64,000 nt of DNA from AB-137-C09 sp964645625 (lineage in GTDB: Bacteria > Pseudomonadota > Zetaproteobacteria > Mariprofundales > Mariprofundaceae), in assembly GCA_964645625.1 (NCBI GenBank), contig CAZYAI010000002.1, positions 1-64,000 on the forward strand. The letters run 5' to 3'. The position numbers and the translations under genes were made by a program. The notes below the pieces were generated by a model that saw only the letters and a program-made list of their open reading frames with translations, ran no database searches and had not been told where the DNA came from. How positions within the stretch are numbered: position 1 is the stretch's first letter; each line of letters opens with the position of its first letter. Shown one piece after another: positions 59,336 to 64,000 of this stretch.

Positions 59336-62067
59336 TGAGATTGTTATTTTTTCTCGTATTATATGCGCTGGTGCTTGCCTTGCCTTGCAGTTTGGTTTAT
59401 TCAGAGGAACCCAATGAGTGCCTGAATGGCATTGCTGAAGATGAATCAGCAGTCAAGCAATGTGGTCTATCCCTAGTTCTTTTTGATGTGATGTTAAATG
59501 ACGTGCTATTATCACCTGAATTTATATTCATTGATGATGCGGGGGAGAATGCTTGGCTGGATCCTCATTTGTTATATGATTTGGGCATTGTCCATTTTTC
59601 AAAAGATAGATTTCCTCCCCATCAAATATTTCCTTTGTCTCATTTTTCTACTGTCGTGCAGTATCGCGTCGATGCTTTGATGGGTGTTGTTCGACTATCA
59701 GTCGATGAAAAAAATCTTACTGACACGCGTAAGCATATGTTAGCAAATGAACGTAACAGGCTGTTGCAGCAGCAAGCTGTTTCTACTTCGCATGAGAAAA
59801 AAGACAACGAACCGTCTGCTGTGATTCTTGAGGTGTCTGTAAACGGACAAAATATGGGCGTTAAATTCCTTGCCTTAGATCAACAATCAAAGGTTTGGCT
59901 TAAACGCGCAGATCTAAAAGCGATGAATATCGTACAGTTGAATAAACTATTGCCCACTAATAAAGATGAGGGGCAGCTTTTTAGTCTTGATTCCCTTGCG
60001 CCAGCGATTCGTTATGAACTAAATAACAACACTGCCTCTTTAAATCTAACAGTCGCACCGCAATATCTTCCTATACAACGCAAAGACTTTTCAGCTGCTT
60101 CATCCCACGCGTTAGCACCATTGCGGGATCAACGCTCAGCTTTTTTAACTTATTCAGTTACTTCGTTGCGCGATCAAAAAGGTCAAGGTGGGGAAACAGC
60201 GCATTTTACTTTGGGCGGACGAACATCAGGCGTGTTGATGCTTCATGACCTTAATTACACAAATAATACTAGGCTTTTATCTAGGCAATCAAGCCAGCTG
60301 ATTTGGGATGTTCCTGTAAAACAACAACGTTGGATCATTGGCGATTATCAGGCATCAGGAGGAACATTCGCGGCGGGTTCTTTATTTGGCGTGCAGCTAA
60401 AATCAGATTTTAGCATGCAGCCTCAGTTACGATTAAATCCATCAGATCAGATGACACTGTCATTAAACAGACCATCGGATGTTACAGTTTTGGTGAATGG
60501 GGTGAAAACTTTAGATGATCATTTTTTACCTGGCCCCTTATTTTTAGATAATTTACCTTTGTCTGCCGTAGGCAAGCTGGAAGTGATTATTCGTGATGAT
60601 CTGGGGCGAGAGCAACGTATTGTCCAGCCTTATTATCGCTCTTTTCAATTACTAGACGTTGGTCTGCATGAATACAGTTATAGCCTAGGGGTTCCTAGTG
60701 TTTTGGGACAAACAGGGGTACGTTATAGTAAACATCCTCGTTGGGTAGGTTATCACCGTTGGGGAGTAACTGATTATGCAACACTGGGTCTTAGTAGCGT
60801 ATTGGAGCGGCATAATGTTAACCTTGGTGGCACGGCTGCATTATTGTTGGGTCGTGAATATGGAGAGTTGCAGCTTGGAGGTATGCTAAGCAAGGTCAAT
60901 GGGACTTTCGGAACACATGCTGACTTAGCTTTATTCACGGTACTTTCTTCTATGGTGAGCAGTCGAATTTATTGGCATCCTGAAAGCATTGGCTTTTCTT
61001 TAATCGCGAGCAATAACAATCCATCACTGTTATCGGCGAGCAATAATTATGGTATCAGTTTTATGCTATCAGGTTATCATAATAGTAGCTTTTCTGTTGG
61101 CTATAATGCCGCTCGAGCCAGCCAAGGAGGAATCAACGAAGATATTCGATTAGGTGTTTCGTTGTTGCCCTACCCTCATTACCAAGTACATGGTGGTGTA
61201 CAATGGCAATGGAACCGTTTTCAGCATCAGAAGCATTATAATACCGACCTCAATGTCAATTATGTACACCCTCATGGTTTAAACCTTAGTGTCGCAGCAA
61301 AAATCAATAGTTTGGGCAACAACAGTGTTTTTTTGAATATGCGGCTTTCGTCTTCATCGCCCCATCAATATGATTATAAGCTATCCAGTGATATAAACAG
61401 GCTAGGAGTAATGAATAATAAAGCAGAGGTGCAAGGGAGGTTGCCTTTTGCTGACTTTATGTATAGCCGTATTGAAAACAGCCGTACGCCAATTCAACAT
61501 CAAGCAAATCTAAAAGGGTCTTTGTTATATGTAGGGCGGCATTTGTATGCAAGCAGACCGCTTAATGGTGGCTTTGCTGTGATGCATGTAGAGCATCCTG
61601 GCGTGCGAATACAATACAATCATGCTGAAGTAGGTGTATCCGATACTAATGGTAATCTTGTGATCCCTTCGCTTATGCCTTACAGCGAACAAATACTATC
61701 CTTAAATGCTTCTGATGCACCGCTGGATTATGTGTATAAAACAACTTCGGAAACGGTGCGCATTCCTGCCTATGGCGGCGTTGCTGTTAATTTTTCCGGC
61801 TCGCGGGTGAAAACCATAGAAGGCTCTATTGTTTATATGCAAGATGGTAAGAAAGAGCCTCTGGCAGATGCTTTTTTAGAGGTGACTGGCGCTGATGAAC
61901 ATAGGGAGACTCAGTCTGGCGAAGGGGGGTACTTTTACTTAGATAAATTAACATCCAATCGTTATCATGTTCATGTGCGCAAGCGTAACATTCAGTGTGT
62001 TTTTGATTTTAGTTTAAAAGAAGTACCGCATGCAATGACTAATTTAGGTGAGGTTTTATGCCAATGA
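59335..62067 (+). CDS. Fimbrial outer-membrane usher protein
   Basis: 910 residues with signal peptide (LLFFLVLYALVLALPCSLVYS). Layout is an N-terminal periplasmic domain, a 24-strand barrel region, an Ig-like plug (DVTVLVNGVKTLDDHFLPGP, about 380-410) and C-terminal domains (PAYGGVAVNFSGSRVKTIEG; a carboxypeptidase-like PLADAFLEVTGADEHRETQS near the end). The usher catalyses subunit polymerisation and secretion. The N-terminal insert with Lys/Gln-rich segment (about 120-160) is unusual. It overlaps the next gene by 10 nt. Confidence 0.93.
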   Translation: MRLLFFLVLYALVLALPCSLVYSEEPNECLNGIAEDESAVKQCGLSLVLFDVMLNDVLLSPEFIFIDDAGENAWLDPHLLYDLGIVHFSKDRFPPHQIFPLSHFSTVVQYRVDALMGVVRLSVDEKNLTDTRKHMLANERNRLLQQQAVSTSHEKKDNEPSAVILEVSVNGQNMGVKFLALDQQSKVWLKRADLKAMNIVQLNKLLPTNKDEGQLFSLDSLAPAIRYELNNNTASLNLTVAPQYLPIQRKDFSAASSHALAPLRDQRSAFLTYSVTSLRDQKGQGGETAHFTLGGRTSGVLMLHDLNYTNNTRLLSRQSSQLIWDVPVKQQRWIIGDYQASGGTFAAGSLFGVQLKSDFSMQPQLRLNPSDQMTLSLNRPSDVTVLVNGVKTLDDHFLPGPLFLDNLPLSAVGKLEVIIRDDLGREQRIVQPYYRSFQLLDVGLHEYSYSLGVPSVLGQTGVRYSKHPRWVGYHRWGVTDYATLGLSSVLERHNVNLGGTAALLLGREYGELQLGGMLSKVNGTFGTHADLALFTVLSSMVSSRIYWHPESIGFSLIASNNNPSLLSASNNYGISFMLSGYHNSSFSVGYNAARASQGGINEDIRLGVSLLPYPHYQVHGGVQWQWNRFQHQKHYNTDLNVNYVHPHGLNLSVAAKINSLGNNSVFLNMRLSSSSPHQYDYKLSSDINRLGVMNNKAEVQGRLPFADFMYSRIENSRTPIQHQANLKGSLLYVGRHLYASRPLNGGFAVMHVEHPGVRIQYNHAEVGVSDTNGNLVIPSLMPYSEQILSLNASDAPLDYVYKTTSETVRIPAYGGVAVNFSGSRVKTIEGSIVYMQDGKKEPLADAFLEVTGADEHRETQSGEGGYFYLDKLTSNRYHVHVRKRNIQCVFDFSLKEVPHAMTNLGEVLCQ

Positions 62068-62495
62068 ATCGATGGCGATGTTTATTGATGGCATGGTTGA
62101 TGGTTCCTGCTTCCGCCATAGCCATGACGTTAAGTGTAAATGATATTAACCTTATGGAACGTGTACCTGGTCAACCTTCAGCTGGTTTTTCTGGGGCTGG
62201 TGTGTTGACTGTAACTGCTGCTGTTGGGGTGGCTTATACGCTTGATTTTAGATCGTTTAATCCCATTGTGACAAATATGCGGATGTTAAAAGACTATAAC
62301 GTTATTGCTCATTCTAGTTTGGGCTATAATCTATATGAGACAGGCACGAGTACGCGTTTAGGTTTAGATGTTGGTGGTGTGTTGCTTTCTTCTGTTGGTA
62401 CGGGTAGTCCACAATATTTTAATGTTACGATTATTGCCCCCGTAGGAGATTTCGGACAATGGTCTGATGTGATTACGCTAACTGTGAATTATTAA
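62058..62495 (+). CDS. Second pilus subunit (tip candidate), paralogue of the first
   Basis: 145 residues from ATG 62058 (GAGG 5 nt upstream; ATG 62064 is an alternative). Signal peptide WRCLLMAWLMVPASAIA. The mature protein aligns with the 57910 product: RVPGQPSAGFSGAGVLTVT, TLDFRSFNP and the GDFGQWSDVITLTVNY end. It lacks the N-terminal strand extension of about 20 residues seen before the shared core in the first subunit, as expected for a tip subunit that does not donate a strand. This is inference from the alignment. Confidence 0.72.
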   Translation: MPMNRWRCLLMAWLMVPASAIAMTLSVNDINLMERVPGQPSAGFSGAGVLTVTAAVGVAYTLDFRSFNPIVTNMRMLKDYNVIAHSSLGYNLYETGTSTRLGLDVGGVLLSSVGTGSPQYFNVTIIAPVGDFGQWSDVITLTVNY

Positions 62496-62669
62496 CATGG
62501 GCATGTGATCCGAATAATAGACGGGCATGGTTTATTTGATGTCATAGCAACGGTGTTTCATGCACATAGTGGTAGAAAGGCATGTTTGTTAAGCCTGACG
62601 TTCTGTGTGTTGAGGTGACGGTTTTTGTCAGGGGTAGGCTGTTCGGTTTGGCTTGATGGGTGTTATAAG

Positions 62670-62686
62670 TTGGCACGACCCTTGCT
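62670..62686 (+). promoter_or_regulatory. Sigma-54 promoter of the pilin gene
   Basis: TTGGCACGACCCTTGCT matches the consensus TGGCACG-N4-TTGCW, with the -24 GG and -12 GC exactly 10 nt apart. Pilin genes in many Proteobacteria are sigma-54 dependent and activated by PilR. Confidence 0.88.
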
Positions 62687-62739
62687 TTAGGTGGATGAGC
62701 CGCAGGCACTGTGGCCATATTCTAACGGAGGATTTCATT

Positions 62740-63198
62740 ATGAATATCTCTAAGCAAAAGGGTTTCACCCTTATTGAGCTGATGATCGTTGTGGCTATTA
62801 TCGGTATCTTGGCGGCAATCGCTATTCCGCAGTTCGCTTCTTACCGTACCAAAGCGTTCAACTCAGCAGCAGCATCTGATGCTAAAACTGGTGTGACGAT
62901 TTTCGAATCTTACTACACTGATAACAACGCCTACCCAGCAGCTGCGGCTGTTGCTAGTGGTAGTGTTGTTTGGGGTTCTACGACATGGAATCTGTCTCAG
63001 TCTGTTTTTGCATCAACTAACGTTGGTGGTACTGGTAACACCCAAAGCTACATTCTAGAAACCAAGCATAATGCTGGTGATAAATGCTACTATGCTACTG
63101 ACCAAACTCCAACTGTAACGGAAGTTCTTGGTGGCACCACAGGTACAAATATGGCGCAGCCTACATATGTTGCTGCTACAGCACCTGCTTGTGCATAA
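62740..63198 (+). CDS. pilA: Type IV pilin (PilA-like)
   Basis: 152 residues from ATG 62740 (GGAGG 8 nt upstream); an upstream frame start at 62653 would include the sigma-54 promoter region. Prepilin leader MNISKQKG, cleavage before FTLIEL, then the conserved hydrophobic helix VVAIIGILAAIAIPQF with Glu at +5. The C-terminal domain has two Cys (DKCYYA and APACA), the usual disulfide loop. It is probably the major subunit of a type IVa pilus. It is a separate transcription unit, ended by its own terminator. Confidence 0.95.
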   Translation: MNISKQKGFTLIELMIVVAIIGILAAIAIPQFASYRTKAFNSAAASDAKTGVTIFESYYTDNNAYPAAAAVASGSVVWGSTTWNLSQSVFASTNVGGTGNTQSYILETKHNAGDKCYYATDQTPTVTEVLGGTTGTNMAQPTYVAATAPACA

Positions 63199-63216
63199 TT
63201 AACGCCCTGCGCTTGC

Positions 63217-63246
63217 AAAAAAGGCGACCTTCGGGTCGCCTTTTTT
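63217..63246 (+). terminator. Rho-independent terminator after pilA
   Basis: GGCGACC and GGTCGCC around a TTCG loop, preceded by six A and followed by TTTTTT. Confidence 0.95.
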
Positions 63247-63282
63247 ATGCTTGTAAATGAACCAATGTAACAGAGGTGGGCT

Positions 63283-63966
63283 ATGGTTAGTGCAATAAAA
63301 TGCAACTCAATAAGCAAACAATATAAAGGAATGCTGTCGCTTAATCATTTCGACCTACACCTTCAGTCGACCGAATCAGTAGGTCTTTTGGGCGTGAATG
63401 GAGCAGGAAAAAGCACCGCGATAAAAAGTATTTTGGGGTTAATTCATACCAACCATGGCACAGTTGACCTGCCTAATAGTCATATTGGTTATATGCCAGA
63501 AATTGCGCATATGCCAGAAAGTATCACCCCTTTATCATTTGTTCGCTTTGCATTACGGATTCGTCAGCAGCCTACTGTAGGAGCCGAAGCTGCCTTGAAG
63601 GAAATAGGCTTAGATGCTTCTGCGTGGAAAAAGCCTATTCATCAATTATCTAAAGGGATGCGTCAGCGTGCAGGTTTGGCATTTGCTTTGGCTGGTTCGC
63701 CACAATGGATTGTTTTGGACGAACCAATGACAGGTTTGGATGCGGTAGGGCGCCTTGCTTTTATGAATATTCTTAAGCAGCGTCAACAGGCAGGGGCTGC
63801 AATGTTAATTTGTAGTCATATCGTTCCCGACTTAGTACGCTTGTCACAACGTATTATCATTATGGGACATGGTCGTGTGTTGGAGGAGGTTGTGTTGTCG
63901 CAGCGGGATATGCATGAGATTGAATCTATTGAGGGGAAATTGCGGCAATGGAGCACGGTTGCATGA
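63283..63966 (+). CDS. ABC transporter ATP-binding protein
   Basis: 227 residues. Walker A GVNGAGKST (about 37-45), a signature-like LSKGMRQRAGLA (LSxGxxQR), Walker B WIVLDEPMTGLD and the switch His in LICSHIV are all present. It resembles ATPases of ABC-2 type exporters. The substrate is unknown. A GAGGTG site precedes the ATG; the next gene overlaps by 4 nt (ATGA). Confidence 0.92.
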   Translation: MVSAIKCNSISKQYKGMLSLNHFDLHLQSTESVGLLGVNGAGKSTAIKSILGLIHTNHGTVDLPNSHIGYMPEIAHMPESITPLSFVRFALRIRQQPTVGAEAALKEIGLDASAWKKPIHQLSKGMRQRAGLAFALAGSPQWIVLDEPMTGLDAVGRLAFMNILKQRQQAGAAMLICSHIVPDLVRLSQRIIIMGHGRVLEEVVLSQRDMHEIESIEGKLRQWSTVA

Positions 63967-64000
63967 AAGCATCATTGATTATAGCCCGCTTTACTATAGA
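63963..64000 (+). CDS. Start of the partner ABC permease (cut by the window edge)
   Basis: ATG 63963 overlaps the ATPase stop and reads MKASLIIARFTI to the edge, as expected for the first residues of an ABC-2 type permease. Identity is inferred mainly from operon position. Confidence 0.55.
   Translation, partial: MKASLIIARFTI

Overview
The window reads as a chromosomal segment of a Pseudomonadota bacterium. Several single-copy features point to Gammaproteobacteria or a relative such as Zetaproteobacteria: SspB with its ClpX-binding tail, Hda, a DUF2066 protein, a NusA with two C-terminal AR repeats, a MaeB-type malic enzyme and a type I-E CRISPR repeat. The lineage is inferred from gene content only.

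Layout. 1-605: the trailing end of a type I-E CRISPR array, with leader and cas genes off the left edge. 697-4045: an SRPBCC protein, a DUF481 outer-membrane protein, engB and a YjjJ-like HipA kinase. 4382-9398: a very large RecQ plus UvrD helicase fusion whose N-terminal exonuclease part is cut by two frameshifts. 9420-10272: YbeD-like and RraA-like proteins. 10287-29878 is the accessory region: an orphan hsdS preceded by a fossil of an hsdM tail; a tandem 366-bp repeat; a 1154-residue enzyme resembling PPi-type PEP carboxykinase; a 10-kb type I restriction-modification island (hsdM, DUF1016 nuclease, hsdS, brnTA, a broken DUF6088 antitoxin, hsdR); an Ig-like repeat protein; and vapBC. The island lies between two 55-bp direct repeats that copy the 3' end of the PEPCK-like gene. 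A family of miniature inverted-repeat elements, two copies with visible target duplications, is scattered through and beyond this region.

30365-57818 is mostly housekeeping: maeB, mgtE, rpsO-pnp, a HigBA-like toxin-antitoxin pair next to tRNA-Phe, dcd-metF, hemD, the overlapping sspB-DUF2066-pgsA-like-hda operon, aroG, gamma carbonic anhydrase, a bactofilin with its membrane partner, argC, the rimP-nusA-ylxR-infB-rbfA-nrnA-truB translation operon, and a DUF2726 protein with xth. 57910-62495 encodes a compact chaperone-usher pilus with only two, mutually paralogous, subunits. 62740-63198 is a type IV pilin behind a near-consensus sigma-54 promoter. The window ends in an ABC transporter operon.

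Most notable: (1) the restriction island with gene-end direct repeats; (2) two hsdS genes sharing one target-recognition half and differing in the other; (3) the MITE family and its tandem 366-bp derivative; (4) the triple-domain helicase with a decayed or mis-sequenced exonuclease domain; (5) a leader before rimP with mutually exclusive hairpins; (6) several decayed antitoxin genes.
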